NCBI GenBank assembly: GCA_037974665.1
Contig: CM075771.1
Span: 2,169,994-2,233,993 of the forward strand
Direction of reading: 5' to 3'
DNA: 64,000 nt
Source of the DNA: Ehretia macrophylla
Lineage: Eukaryota > Streptophyta > Magnoliopsida > Boraginales > Ehretiaceae
Shown here: piece after piece, positions 10,370 to 23,216 of the stretch
Numbering within the stretch: position 1 is the first letter of the stretch
Layout of the letters: each line of letters starts with the position of its first letter
The notes under the pieces: model-generated
Told to the model about the DNA's origin: nothing
Seen by the model: only the letters and a program-made list of their open reading frames with translations
The model's database searches: none
Translations under genes and position numbers: made by a program

Positions 10370-10925
10370 CCTTTCAATTTTTTTTCCTCCGGTTAGGGTT
10401 GCAAGATACTTTATCCGCCACATTTCTATTATCGAATCCCACGGCACCTTGGGCAAGACAACTTCACTTCACGTAGAGGCTGGGCCGACAAACCGAGGGC
10501 GTAGGGCTAGTGACCAGGTCTCCGTCGCTCCGGTGCCCATAACTTTTGATCCATAAGGGGTTACGCAGCTCACAGCATACTGTTGGAAAGCACTCCGAGT
10601 GCTCTACGACGGGGGCAGCAAGCTTGCTTGCTGTACCCTTTTTGGAGCACAAAATCGAACGTTTTGATCAGTTTCAGGCCAGTTTTCTTATTAAGCTCTA
10701 TTTTTCCGTCCCGGATCATACGTCGTGAGATGTTAAAAGGATGATAACCTTACTCGTGGGACATTAGAGGGCCCTACAATGCGTCGATATCACATCTTGC
10801 AAGGATTCTGCGTTGTTGAAGCGGATGGGTTGTTGTTAAGCCCATTGGGCCTTCTGAATGGCCCATCTCTCTAGGCTGGGATTGTGAACCGTTAACACAA
10901 AAAGGAATTCTACAGCCAACATGAC

Positions 10926-11044
10926 GGGTAAGATCATACCAGCACTAATGCACCGGATCCCATTAGAACTCCGAAGTTAAGCGTGCTTGGGTGAGAATAG
11001 TACTAGGATGGGTGGCCCCCAGGGAAGTGCTCGTGTTGCACTCC
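10926..11044 (+). rRNA. 5S rRNA: 5S rRNA, copy 17 (B-type end)
   Basis: Full length. Differences: G5A, C6A, C39T, C67T and G72A (IE), A90G and T96A (box C), C104G, C117T. Both control boxes are hit. Confidence 0.92.
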
Positions 11045-11600
11045 CCTTTTCAATTTTTTTTCCTTCGGTTAGGGTTGCCAAGATACTTTCTCCTCCACAT
11101 TTCGATTATCAAATCCCACGGCACCTTGGGCAAGACAACTTTCCTTCACGTGGAGGCTGGGCCCGCAAATAGAGGGCGTAGGGCTTGTGACCAGGTCTCC
11201 GTCACTCCGGTGCCCATAACTTTGGATCCGTAAGGAGTTACGCGCCGCACAGCATAACGTTGGAAAGCACTCCTAGAGCTCTACGACGGGGGCATCAAGC
11301 TTACTTGATGTGCCCTTTTTGGAGCCAAAATCGAACGTTTTCATCAATTTCGGGCCACTTTTCTTATTAAGCTCTGTTTTTCCGTCCCGTATCGTACGTC
11401 GTGAGCTGTTAAAAGGACGACAACCATACTCGCGGGACATTAGAGGGGCCTACAATGCGTCGATATGACGTCTTGCGAGGATGCTCCGTTGTTGAAGCAG
11501 ATGGGTTGTTGTTAAGCCCATTGGGCCTTCTGAATGGGCCATCTCTCTAGGCTGGGACTGTGAAGCATTAACACAAAAGGAATTCTAACCCTACCATGAC

Positions 11601-11718
11601 GGGTGCGATCATACCAGCACTAATGCACCAGATCCCATAAAACTCCGAAGTTAAGCGTGCTTGGGCAAGAGTAGTACTAGGATTGGTTACCCCCCAGGAA
11701 GTCCTCGTTTTGTACCCC
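11601..11718 (+). rRNA. 5S rRNA: 5S rRNA, copy 18 (C-type end, 1-nt deletion)
   Basis: 118 nt. One base is lost in the 39-42 region; also G30A, G68A, G85T, G89T, T96C, G97A, G110T, C114T. Box C carries four changes, so this is probably a poor template. Confidence 0.9.
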
Positions 11719-12274
11719 CCTTGACAATTTTTTTTCCTCCGGTTAGGGTTGCAAGATACTTTATCCGCCACATTTCTATTATCGAATCCCACGGCACCTT
11801 GGGCAAGACAACTTCACTTCACTTGGAGGCTGGGCCCGCAAACCGGGGGCGTAGGGCTAGTGGCCAGGGCTCCGGCGCTCCGGTGCCCATAACTTTTGAT
11901 CCGTAAAGAGTTACGCGACACACAGCATACCGTTGGAAAGCACTCCAAGAGCTGTGCGACGGAGGCTGCAAGCTTGCTTGCTGTGCCCTTTTTGGAGCCC
12001 AAAATCGAACATTTTCATCAGTTTCGGGCCACTTTTCTTATTAAGCTCTGTTTTTCTTCCCGGATCGTACGTCGTGAGCTGTTAAAAGGACGACAACCAT
12101 ACTCACGGGACATTAGAGGGAACTACAATGCGTCGATATCACGTCTTGCGAGGATGCTGCGTTGTTGAAGCGGATGGGTTGTTGTTAAGCCCATTGGGCC
12201 TTCCGAATGGGCCATCTCTCTAGGCTGGGATTGTGAACCGTTAACACAAAAAGGAATTCTACCCCCACCATGAC

Positions 12275-12393
12275 GGGTGTGATCATACCAGCACTAATGC
12301 ACCGCATCCAATCAGAACTCCGAAGTTAAGCGTACTTGGGCGAGAGTAGTACTAGGATGGGTGACCCCCTGGGAAGTCCTCGTGTTGCACCCC
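12275..12393 (+). rRNA. 5S rRNA: 5S rRNA, copy 19 (A-type end)
   Basis: Full length. Differences: C6T, G31C, C36A, G60A. Its spacer is almost identical to the one after copy 20 (shared AAGGATTTACG, GCTCCCCGAGAGC, GTGCAACAAGCATGCTTAC). Confidence 0.95.
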
Positions 12394-12951
12394 CCTTTTC
12401 AATTTTTTTTCCTCCGGTTAGGTTTGCCAAGATACTTTATCCCCCACATTTCTATTATCGAATCCCACGGTACCTTGGGCAAGACAACTTCACTTCACGT
12501 GGAGGCTGGGCCCGCAAACCGAGGGCGTAGGGCTTTTGACCAGGTCTCCGTCGCTCCGGTGACCATAACTTTTGATCCGTAAGGATTTACGCGGCGCACA
12601 ACTTACCGTTGGAAAGCTCCCCGAGAGCTCTACGACGGGTGCAACAAGCATGCTTACTGTGCCCTTTTTGGAGCCCAAAATCGAAAGTTTTCCTCAGTTT
12701 CGGGCCACTTTTCTTATTAAGCTCTGTTTTTTCATCGCAGATCGTACGTCGTGAGCCATTAAAAGGACGACAACCTTACTCGCGTGACATTAGAGGGCCC
12801 TACAATGCGTCGATATCACGTCTTGCGAGGATGCTGCGTTGTTGAAGCGGATGGGTTGTTGTTAAGCCCATTGGGCCTTCTGAAAGGGCCATCTCTCTAG
12901 GCTAGGACTGTGAACCATTAACACAAAAAGGAATTCTACCCCCAACGTGAC

Positions 12952-13070
12952 TAGTTCAATCATACCGGCACTAATGCACCGGATCCCATCTGAACTCCGA
13001 AGTTAAGCATGCTTGGGCGAGAGTAGTACTAGGATAGGTGACCCCTTGGGAAGTCCTCGTGTTGCACTCC
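12952..13070 (+). rRNA. 5S rRNA: 5S rRNA, copy 20 (B-type end)
   Basis: Full length. The 5' end reads TAGTTCAATC. Differences: G1T, G2A, G5T, G7A, A16G, A40T, G58A, G85A, C95T, C117T. A2 can pair with U117. The changed start and box A base suggest a weak or inactive gene. Confidence 0.9.
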
Positions 13071-13628
13071 CCTTTTCAATATTTTTTCCTCCGGTTAGGG
13101 TTGCCAAGATACTTTATCCACCACATTTCTATTATCGAATCCCACGGCACATTGGGCAAGACAACTTCGCTTCACGTGGAGGCTGGGCCCGTAAACCGAG
13201 GGCGTAGGGCTTGTGACCAGGTCTCCGTCGCTCCGGTGACCATAACTTTTGATCCGTAAGGATTTACGCGGCGCACAACATACCGTTGGAAAGCTCCCCG
13301 AGAGCTCTATGACCAGTGCAACAAGCATGCTTACTGTGCCCTTTTTGGAGCCCAAAATCGAACGTTTTCCTCAGTTTCGGGCCACTTTTCTTATTAAGCT
13401 CTGTTTTTTCATCGCAGATCGTACATCGTGAGCCGTTAAAAGGACGACAACCTTACTCGCGTGACATTAGAAGGCCCTACAATGCGTCGATATCACGTCT
13501 TGCGAGGATGTTGCGTTGTTGAAACGGATGGGTTGTTGTTAAGTCCACTGGGCCTTCTGAATGGGCCATCTCTCTAGGCTGGGATTGTGAACCATTAACA
13601 CAAAAAGGAATTCTACCCCCACCATGAC

Positions 13629-13747
13629 GGGTGCGATCATACCAGCACTAATGTACCGAATCTCATCAGAACTCCGAAGTTAAGCGTGCTTGGGCAAGAG
13701 TAGTACTAGGATGGGTGACCCCCTTGGAAGTCCTCGTGTTGTCCCCC
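13629..13747 (+). rRNA. 5S rRNA: 5S rRNA, copy 21 (C-like end)
   Basis: Full length. Differences: C26T, G31A, C35T, G68A (IE), G97T, C114T, A115C. Confidence 0.93.
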
Positions 13748-14303
13748 TATTTTCAATTTTTTTTCCTCCGGTTAGGGTTGCCAAGATACTCTATCCACCA
13801 CATTTCTATTATCGAATCCCTCGGCACCTTGGGCAAGACAACTTCGCTTCACTTGGAGGCTGGGCCCGCAAACCGAGTGCGTAGGGCTTGTGACCAGGTC
13901 TCCGTCGCTCCGGTGCCCATAACTTTTGATCCGTAAGGAGTTGCAGCACACAGCATACCGTTTGAAAGCTCTCTGAGAGCTCTACGACGTAGGCAGCCAG
14001 CTTTCTCGTTGTGCCCTTTTCGGAACCCAAAATCGAACGTTTTCATCAGTTTCGGGCCACTTTTCTTATTAGGCTATGTTTTTTCGTCCCGGATCGTACG
14101 TCGTGAGCTGTTAAAAAACTGACAAACTTGCTCGCGGGACATTAGAGTGCAATACAATGCGTCGATATCACGTCTTGCGAGGATGCTGCGTTGTTGAAGC
14201 GGATGGGTTGTTGTTAAGCCCATTGGGCCTTCTGAATGGGCCATCTCTCTAGGCTGGGACTGTGAACCGTTAACAAAAAAAGGAATTCTACCCCCACCAT
14301 GAC

Positions 14304-14422
14304 GGGTGCGATCATACCAGCACTAATGCACCGGATTCCATCAGAACTCCGAAGTTAAGCGTGCTTGGGCGAGAGTAGTACTAGGATGGGTGACCCCTTG
14401 GGAAGTCCTCGTGTTTTACCCC
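14304..14422 (+). rRNA. 5S rRNA: 5S rRNA, copy 22 (C-type end)
   Basis: Full length. Differences: C34T, C95T, G113T, C114T. The internal promoter is otherwise intact. Confidence 0.95.
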
Positions 14423-14979
14423 CCTTTTCAATTTTTTTTCCTCCGGTTAGGGTTGCAAGATACTTTATCCACCACATTTCTATTATCGAATCCCACGGCA
14501 CCTTGGGCAAGACAACTTCACTTCACGTGGTGGCTGGGCCCGCAAACAGAGGGCGTAGGGCTTGTGACCAGGTCTCCGTCGCTCCGGTGCCCATAACTTT
14601 TGATCCGTAAAGAGTTACGTGACGCACAGCATTCCGTTGGAAAGCTCTCTAAGAGCTCTACGACGGGGGCAGCCAGCTTGCTCGCTGTGCCCTTTTAGGA
14701 GTCCAAAATCGAACGTTTTCATTTGTTTCGGGCCACTTTTCTTATTAAGCTCTTTTTTTTCGTCCCGGATCGTAAGTCGTGAGCTGTTAAAAGGACGACA
14801 ACCTTACTCACGGGACATTAGAGGTCCCTACAATGCGTCGATATCATGTCTTGCGAGGATGCTGCGTTGTTGAAGCGAATGGGTCGTTGTTAAGTAAATT
14901 TGGCCTTCTGAATGGGCCATCTCTCTAGGCTGGGACTGTGAACCGTTAACACAAAAAGGAATTCTACCCCAACCATGAC

Positions 14980-15098
14980 GGGTGCGATCATACCAGCATT
15001 AATGCACCGGATCCCATGAGAACTCCAAAGTTAAGCGTGCTTGGGCGAGAGTAGTAATAGGATGGGTAACCCCCTGGGAAGTCCTCATGTTGCACCCC
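14980..15098 (+). rRNA. 5S rRNA: 5S rRNA, copy 23 (A-type end)
   Basis: Full length. Differences: C20T, C39G, G48A, C78A, G89A (box C), G108A. Confidence 0.94.
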
Positions 15099-15656
15099 CA
15101 TTTTCAATTTTTTTTCCTCCGGTTAGGGTTGCCAAGATACTCTATCCACCACATTTCTATTATCGAATCCCTCGGCACCTTGGGCAAGACAACTTCGCTT
15201 CACTTGGAGGCTGGGCCCGCAAACCGAGGGCGTAGGGCTTGTGACTAGGTCTCCGTCGCTCCGGTGCCCATAACTTTTGATCCGTAAGGAGTTACGCGGC
15301 GCACAACATACCGTTAGAAAGCACTCTGAGAGCTCTACGACGGGGGTAGCAAGCTTGCTTGCTATGTCCTTCTTGGAGCCCAAAATTGAACATTTTCATC
15401 AGTCTCGGGCCACTTTTCTAATTAAGCTCTATTTTTCCGTCCCAGATCGTACAACGTGAGCTGTTAAAAGGACGACAACCTCACTCGTGGGACATTAGAT
15501 GGCCCTACAATGCGTCGATATCACGTCTTGCGAGGATGCTGCGTTGTTGAAGTGGATGGGTTGTTGTTAAGCCCATTGGGCCTTCTGAATGGGCCATCTC
15601 TTTAAGCTGGAACTGTGAACCGTTAACACAAAAAGGAATTCTACCGCCACCATGAC

Positions 15657-15775
15657 AGGTGCAATCATACCAGCACTAATGCACCGGATCCCATCAGAAC
15701 TCCGAAGTTAAGCGTGCTTGGGCGAGAGTAGTACTAGGATTGGTGACCCCCTGGGAAGTCCTCCTGTTGCACCCC
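15657..15775 (+). rRNA. 5S rRNA: 5S rRNA, copy 24 (A-type end)
   Basis: Full length. Differences: G1A, G7A, G85T (box C), G108C. The first transcribed base is A rather than G. Confidence 0.94.
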
Positions 15776-16333
15776 CCTTTTCAATTTTTTTTCCTCCGGT
15801 TAGGGTTGCCAAGATACTTTATCCACCACATTTCTATTATCGAATCCCACGGCACCTTGGGCAAGAAAACTTCACTTCACGCGGCGGCTGGGCCTGCAAA
15901 CCGAGGGCGTAGGGCTTGTGACCAGGTCTCCGTCGCTCCGTTGTTGATAACTTTTGATCCGTAAGGAGTTACGCGGCGCACCGCATACCGTTGGAAAGCA
16001 CTCCGAGATCTCTACGACGGGGGCAGCCAGCTTGGTCGCTGTGCTCTTTTTGGAGCCCAAAATCGAACGTTTTCTTCATTTTCGGGCTACTTTTCTTATT
16101 AAGCTTTGTTTTTTCATCCCGGATCGTACGTCGTGAGCTGTTAAAAGGATGACAACCTTACTCGCGGGACATTAGAGGGCCCTACAATGCGTCGATATCA
16201 TGTCTTGCGAGGATGCTGCGTTGTTGAAGCGGATGGGTTGTTGTTAAGCCCATTGGGCCTTCTGAATGGGCCATCTCTCTAGTCTGGGACTTTGAACCGT
16301 TACCAAAAAAATGAATTCTACCCCCAACATGAA

Positions 16334-16452
16334 TGGTGCGATCATACCGGCACTAATGCACCGGATCCCATCAGAACTCCGAAGTTAAGCGTGCTTGGGC
16401 GAGAGTAGTAGTAGGATGGGTGACCCCCTGGGAAGTCCTCGTGTTGCACTCC
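16334..16452 (+). rRNA. 5S rRNA: 5S rRNA, copy 25 (B-type end)
   Basis: Full length. Differences: G1T, A16G, C78G, C117T. Positions -1 and +1 are both changed (AAT then GGTGCG). Confidence 0.94.
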
Positions 16453-17010
16453 CCTTTTCAATTTTTTTTCCTCCGGTTAAGGTTGCCAAGATACTTTATC
16501 CACCATATTTCAATTATCGAATCCCACGGCACCTTGGGCAAGAGAACTTCGCTTCACGTTGTAGCTGGGCCCGTAAATCGAGGGCGTAGGGCATATGGCC
16601 AAGTCTCCGTCGCTCCGGTGCCCATAACTTTTGATCCGTAAGGAGTTACGCGGCGTACAGCATACCGTTGGAGAGCTCTCCCAGACGTCTATGACGGGGG
16701 AACTAGGCATGCTTGCTGTGCCGTTTTTGGAGCCCAAAATCGAATGTTTTCATCAGTTTTGGGCCACTTTTCTTATTAAGCTCTATTTTTTCGTCCCGGA
16801 TCGTACGTCGTGAGCTGTTAAAAGGACGACAACCATACTCGCGGGACATTAGAGGGCCATACAATGCGTCAATATCACGTCTTGCGAGGATGCTGCGTTG
16901 TTGAAGCGGATGGGTTGTTGTTAAGCCCATTGGGCCTTCTGAATGGGCCATCTCTCTAGGCTCAGACTGTGAACCGTTAACTCAAAAAGGAATTCTACCC
17001 CCACCATGAC

Positions 17011-17129
17011 CGGTACGATCATACCAGCACTAATGCACCGGATCGCATAAGAACTCCGAAGTTAAGCGTGGTTGGGCGAGAGTAGTACTAGGATGGGTCA
17101 CCCCTTGGGAAGTCCTCGTGTTGTACCCC
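17011..17129 (+). rRNA. 5S rRNA: 5S rRNA, copy 26 (C-type end)
   Basis: Full length. Differences: G1C, G5A, C35G, C39A, C61G, G89C, C95T, C114T. G5A with C114T leaves an A-U pair in helix I, a compensated change. Confidence 0.93.
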
Positions 17130-17686
17130 TATTTTCAATTTTTTTTCCTCCGGTTAGGGTTGCAAGATACTTTATCCACCACATTTCTATTATCGAATCC
17201 CACAGCACCTTGGGCAAGACAACTTCACTTCATGAGGAGGCTGGGCCCCCAAACTAAGGGCGTAGGGCTTGTGGCCAGATCTCCGTCGCTGCGGTGCCCA
17301 TAACTTTTGATCCGTAACGAGTTACGCGGCGCATAGCATACCGTTAGAAAGCTCTCTGAGAGCTCTACGACGGGGGCAGCCAGCTTGCTCGCTTTGCCCT
17401 TTTTGGAGCCCAAAATTGAATGTTTTCATCAGTTTCGGGCCACTTTTCTTATTAAGCTATGTTTTTTCGTCCCTGATTGTACGTCGTGAGCTGTTATAAG
17501 GACGAAAACCTTACTCGCGGGACATTAGAAGGCCCTACAATGCGTCGAGATCACATCTTGCGAGGATGCTACGTTGTTGAATCGGATGGGTTGTTGTTAA
17601 GCCCATTGGGCCTTCTGAATGGTCCATCTCTCTAGGCTGGGACTGTGAACCGTTAACACAAAAAGAAATTCTACCCCTACCATGAC

Positions 17687-17805
17687 GGGTTTCAACATAC
17701 CAGCACCAATGCACCGGATCCCATCAGAACTCCGAAGTTAAGCGTGCTTGGGTGTGAGTAGTACTAGGATGGGTGAGCCCCTTGGATGACCTCGTGTTCC
17801 ACCCC
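17687..17805 (+). rRNA. 5S rRNA: 5S rRNA, copy 27 (A-type end, degenerate)
   Basis: Full length but with at least twelve changes: G5T, C6T, G7C, T9A, T21C, C67T and A69T (IE), C91G and G97T (box C), A101T, T103A, G113C. Likely an inactive relic. A69T and A101T are shared with copies 29, 31 and 34. Confidence 0.88.
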
Positions 17806-18363
17806 CCTTTTCAATTTTTTTTCCTCCAGTTAGGGTTGCCAAGATACTTTATCCCTCACATTTCTATTATCGAATCCCACGGCACCTTGGGCAAGAGAAC
17901 TTCGCTTCACGTGGAGGCTAGGCTAGCAAACCGAGGGCGTAGGGCTTATGACCAGGTCTCCATCGCTCCGGTGCACATAACTTTTGATCGGAAAGGAGTT
18001 ATGCGGCGTATAGCATACCGTTGGAAAGCTCTATGAGAGCTCTACGACGGGGGCAGCATGCTTGCTCGCTATGCCCTCTTTGAAGCCCAAAATCGAACGT
18101 TTTCATCAGTTTCAGAAGACTTTTCTTATTAAGCTCTATTTTTTCGTTCCGGATTGTACGTCGTGAGCTGTTAAAAGGACGACAACCTTACGCGCGGGAC
18201 ATTGGAGGGCCCTACAATGCGTCGATATCACATCTTGTGAGGATGATGCGTTGTTGAAGCGGATGGGTTGTTGTTAAGCCCATTGGGCCTTCTGAATGGA
18301 CCATCTCTCTAGGCTGGGACTGTGAACCGTTAACACAAAAAGGAATTCTACCCCCACCATGAC

Positions 18364-18482
18364 GGGTGCGATCATACCAGCACTAATTCTCCGGATCCCA
18401 TCACTACTCTGAAGTTAAGCGTGCTTGGGCGAGAGTAGTACTAAGATGGGTGACCCCGTGGGAAATCCTCGGGTTGTACCCC
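18364..18482 (+). rRNA. 5S rRNA: 5S rRNA, copy 28 (C-type end, degenerate)
   Basis: Full length. Differences: G25T, A27T, G41C, A42T, C47T, G81A, C95G, G102A, T109G, C114T. The downstream T-run is also disturbed (CTTTTCAAGCTTG), so termination may differ. Confidence 0.89.
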
Positions 18483-19038
18483 CTTTTCAAGCTTGTTTCA
18501 TCCGAGTAGGGGTGCAAGGAACTTTATCCACCACATTTCTATTATCGAATCCCACGGCACCTTGGGCAAGACAACTTCACTTCCCGTTGAGGCTGGGCCT
18601 GCAAACCGAGGGCGCAGGGCTTGTGACCAGGTCTCCGTCGCTCTGGTGCCCATAACTTTTGATCCGTAAGGAGTTACGCGGTGCATAGCATACCGTTGGA
18701 AAGCTCTTTAAGAGCTCTACGACGGGGGCAGCCAGCTTGCACACTATGCCCTTTTTGGAGCCCAAAATTGAATGTTTTCATCAGTTTCGGGCCACTTTTC
18801 TTATTAAGCTCTATTTTTTCATCCCGGATCATACGTCGTGAACTGTTAAAAGGACGAAAACCTTACTAGCGGGACATTAGAGGGCCCTACAATGCGTCGA
18901 TATCACGTTTTGCGAGGATGCTACGTTGTTGAATCGGATGGGTTGTTGTTAAGCCCATTGGGCCTTCTGAATGGGCCATCTCTCTAGGCTGGGACTGTGA
19001 ACCGTTAACACAAAAAGGAATTCTACCCCTACCATGAC

Positions 19039-19157
19039 GGGTGAGATCATACCAGCACTAATGCACCGGATCCCATCAGAACTCCGAAGTTAAGCGTGCT
19101 TGGGCGTGAGTAGTACTAGGATGGGTGACCCCCTGGGATGTCCTCGTGTTGCACCCC
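19039..19157 (+). rRNA. 5S rRNA: 5S rRNA, copy 29 (A-type end)
   Basis: Full length, three differences: C6A, A69T (IE), A101T. This set recurs in copy 31, two units on. Confidence 0.95.
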
Positions 19158-19715
19158 CCTTTTCAATTTTTTTTCCTCCGGTTAGGGTTGCCAAGATACT
19201 TTATCCACCACATTTCTATTATCGAATCCCACGGCACCTTGGGCAAGACAACTTCGCTTCACATGGAGGCTGGGCTCGCAAACCGAGGACATAGGGCTTG
19301 TGACCAGGTCTCCGTCACTCCGGTGCCCATAACTTTTGATCCGTAAGGAGTTACGCGGCGCACAGCATACCGTTGGAAATCTCTCTGAGAGCTCTACGTC
19401 GGGGGCATCCAGCTTGCACACTATCCCCTTTTTGGAGCCCAAAATCAAACGTTTTCATCAGTTTTGGGCCACTTTTGTTATTAAGCTATGTTTTTTCGTC
19501 CCGGATCGTACGTCGTGAACAGTTAAAAGGAAGAAAACCTTCCTAGCGGGACATTAGAGGGCCTTAAAATGCGTCGATATCACGTCTTGCGTGGATGCTG
19601 CGTTGTTGAATCCGATGGGTTGTTGTTAGGCCCGTTTGGCCTTCTGAATGGGCCATCTCTCTAGGCTGGGACTGTCTACCGTTAACACAAAAAGGAATTC
19701 TACCCCTACCGTGAT

Positions 19716-19834
19716 GGGTGTGATCATACCAGCACTAATGCACCGGATCCCATCAGAACTCCGAAGTTAAGCGTGCTTGGGCGAGAGTAGTACTAGGATG
19801 GGAGACCCCCTGGGAAGTCCTCGTGTTGCACCCC
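19716..19834 (+). rRNA. 5S rRNA: 5S rRNA, copy 30 (A-type end)
   Basis: Full length, only C6T and T88A (box C). The base at -1 is T instead of C. Confidence 0.95.
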
Positions 19835-20392
19835 TCTTTTCAATTTTTTTTTCGCCGGTTAGGGTTGCCAAGATACTTTATCCACCACATTTCTATTATC
19901 GAATCCCACGGCACCTTGGACGAGACAACTTCGCTTCACGTGCAGGCTGGGCCCGCAAACCGAGGGGGTAGGGCTTGTGACCAGGTCTGTGTCGCTCTGG
20001 TGGCCATTACTTTTGATCCGTAAGGAGTTACGCAGCGCATAGCATACCGTTGGAAAGCTCTCTGAGAGCTCTACGACGGGGGCAGCTATCTTGCACACTA
20101 TGCCCTTTTTGTAGCTCAAAATCGAACGTTTTCATCAGTTTCAGACTACTTTTCTTATTAATCTCTGTTTTTTCATCCCAGATCGTACGTCGTGAACTGT
20201 TAAAAGGACAAAAACATTAATCGCGGGACATTAGAGGGCCCTACAATGCATCCATATCACGTCTTGCGAGGATGCTGCGTTGTTGAATCGGATAGGTCGT
20301 TGTTAAGCCCATTGGGCCTTCTAAATGGGCCATCTCTCTTGGCTGGGACTGTGAACTGTTAACACAAAAAGGAATTCTACCCCTACCATGAC

Positions 20393-20511
20393 GGGTGAGA
20401 TCATACCAGCACTAATGCACGGGATCCTATCAGAACTCCGAAGTTAAGCGTGCTTGGGCGTGACTAGTACTAGGATGGGTGACCCCCTAGGATGTCCTTG
20501 TGTTGCACCCC
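20393..20511 (+). rRNA. 5S rRNA: 5S rRNA, copy 31 (A-type end)
   Basis: Full length. Differences: C6A, C29G, C36T, A69T and G72C (IE), G97A, A101T, C107T. Confidence 0.93.
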
Positions 20512-21068
20512 CCTTTTCAATTTTTTTTCCTCCGGTTAGGGTTGCCAAGATATTTTATCCACCACATTTCTATTATCGAATCCCACGGCACCTTGGGCAA
20601 GACAACTTCACTTCACGTGGAGGCTGGGCCAGCAAACCGAAGGCGTAGAGCTTGTGACCAGGTCTCCGTCGCTCCGGTGCCCATAACTTTTGATCCTTAA
20701 GGAGTTACGCGGCGCACAGCATACCGTTGGAAAGCTCTCTGAGAGCTCTTCGACAGGGGCAGCAAGCGTGCTTGCTATGCCCTTTTTGGGCCCAAAATCG
20801 AATGTTTTCATTAGTTTCGGGCCATTTTTCTTATTAAGCTCTGTTTTTTCGTCCCGGATCGTACGTCGTGAGCTGTTAAAAGGATGACAACCTTACTCAC
20901 GGGACATTAGAGGGCCCAAAAATGCATCGATATCATGTCTTGCGAGGATGCTGCGTTGTTGAAGCGGATGGGTTGTTGTTAAGCCCATTGGGCCTTCTGA
21001 ATGGGCCATCTCTCTAGGCTGGGACTGTGAACCGTTAACACAAAAAGGAATTCTACCCCCACCATGAC

Positions 21069-21187
21069 GGGTGCGATCATACCAGCACAAATGCACCGGA
21101 TCCCATCAGAACTCCGAAGTTAAGCGTGATTGGGCGAGAGTAGTACTAGGATGGGTGACCCCTTTGGAAGTCCTCGTGTTGTACCCC
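21069..21187 (+). rRNA. 5S rRNA: 5S rRNA, copy 32 (C-type end)
   Basis: Full length. Differences: T21A, C61A (box A), C95T, G97T, C114T. Confidence 0.94.
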
Positions 21188-21744
21188 CCTTTTTAATTTT
21201 TTTTCCTCCGGTTAGGGTTGCAAGATACTTTACCCACCACATTTCTATTATTGAATCCCACGGCACCTTGGGCAAGACAACTTCACTTCACGTGGAGGCA
21301 GGGCCCGCAAATCGAGGGCATAGGGCTTGTGACCAGGTCTCCGTCACTCCGATGCCCATAACTTTTTATCTGTAAGGAGTTACGCGGCGCATAGCATACC
21401 GTTGGAAAGCTCTCTGAGCGCTCTACAATAGGGGCAGCCAGCTTGCTCGCTGTACCCTTTTTGGAGCCCAAAATTGAACATTTTCATCAGTTTCGGGCCA
21501 CTTTTCTTATTAAGCTCTATTTTTTTGTCACGGATTGTACGTCGTGAGTTGTTAAAAGGACGAAAACCTTACTCGCGGGACATTAGAGGGCCCTACAATG
21601 CGTCGATATCACATCTTGCGAGGATGCTGCGTTGTTGAAGCGGATGGGTTGTTTTTAAGCCCATTGGGCCTTCTAAATGGGCCATCTCTCTAGGCTGAGA
21701 CTGTGAACCGTTACCACAAAAAGGAATTCTACCCCTACCATGAC

Positions 21745-21863
21745 TGGTGCGATCATACCAGCACTAATGCACCTGATCCCATCAGAACTCCGAAGTTAAG
21801 CGTGCTTGGGCGAGAGTAGTACTAGGATGGGTGACCCCCTGGGAAGTCATCGTGTTGCACCCC
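21745..21863 (+). rRNA. 5S rRNA: 5S rRNA, copy 33 (A-type end)
   Basis: Full length. Only G1T, G30T and C105A differ; the internal promoter is intact. Confidence 0.95.
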
Positions 21864-22421
21864 CCTTTTCAATTTTGTTTCCTCTGGTTCGGGTTGCCAA
21901 GATTCTTTATCCACCACATTTCTATTATCGAATCCCACGGTACCTTAGGCAAGGCAACTTCGCTTCACGTGGAGGCTCGGCCCGCAAACCGAGGGCGTAG
22001 GGCTTGTGACCAAGTCTCCGTCGCTCCGGAGCCCATAACTTTTGATTCGTCAGGAGTTACGTGGCGCACAGCATACCGTTGGAAAGCTCTCTGAGAGCTC
22101 TACGACGAGGGCAGGAAGCTGGTTCGTTGTGCCATTTTTGGTGCCCAAAATCGAACGTTTTCATCAGTTTCGGGCCACTTTTCCTATTAAGCTCTGTTTT
22201 TTCATCTCGGATCGTACGTCGTGAGCTGTTAAAACGATGACAACCTTACTCGCGGGACATTAAAGGGCCCTACAATGCGTTGATATCACGTCTTGCGAGG
22301 ATGCTGCGTTGTTGAATCGGATGGGTTGTTGTTAAGCCCATTGGGCCTTCTGAATTGGCCATCTCTCTAGGCTGGGACTGTGAATCGTTAGCTCAAAAAG
22401 GAATTCTACCCCTACCATGAC

Positions 22422-22540
22422 GGGTGCGATCATACCATCACTAATGCTCCAGATCCCATCAGAACTCTGATGTTAAGCGTACTTAGGCGTGAATAGTTCT
22501 AGGATGGGTGACCCCCTGGGATGTCCTTGTGTTGCACCCC
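22422..22540 (+). rRNA. 5S rRNA: 5S rRNA, copy 34 (A-type end, degenerate)
   Basis: Full length. Differences: G17T, A27T, G30A, C47T, A50T, G60A, G64A, A69T, G72A, A77T, A101T, C107T. IE and box A are both altered. Related to copies 27, 29 and 31 by A69T and A101T. Confidence 0.89.
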
Positions 22541-23097
22541 CTTTTCAATTTTTATTCCTCCGGTTAGGGTTGCCAAGATACTTTATCCACCACATTTCTA
22601 TTATCGAATCCCACGGCACCTTGGGCAAGACAACTTCGCTTCACGTGGCGGCTGGGCCCGCAGACCGAGGGCGTAGGGCTTGTGACCAGGTCTGTATCGT
22701 TCCGGTGCCCATAACTTTTGATCCGTAAGGAGTTACGCGGCGCATAGCATACCATTGGAAAGCTCTCTGAGAGCTCTACGACGGGGGCAGCATGTTGGCT
22801 CGCTATGCCCTTTTTGAAGCCCAAAATCGAACGTTTTCATCAGTTTTAGAAGAATTTTCTTATTAAGCTCTATTTTTTCGTTCCGGATTGTACGTCGTGA
22901 GCTGTTAAAAGGACAACAACCTTACTCGCGGGACATTAGAGGGCCCTACAATGCGTCGATATCACATCTTGTGAGGATGATGCGTTGTTGAAGCGGATGG
23001 GTTGTTGTTAAGCCCATTGGGCCATCTGAATGGGCCATCTCACTAGGCTGGGACTGTGAACAGTTAACACAAAAAGGAATTCTACCCCGACCATGAC

Positions 23098-23216
23098 GGT
23101 TGCGATCATACCAGCACTAATGCACCGGATCCCATCAGAACTCCGAAGTTAAGCGTGCTTGGGCGAGAGTAGTACGAGGATGGGTGACCCCCTTGGAAGT
23201 CCTTGTGTTTTACCCC
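23098..23216 (+). rRNA. 5S rRNA: 5S rRNA, copy 35 (C-type end)
   Basis: Full length. Differences: G3T, T79G, G97T, C107T, G113T, C114T. Confidence 0.94.
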
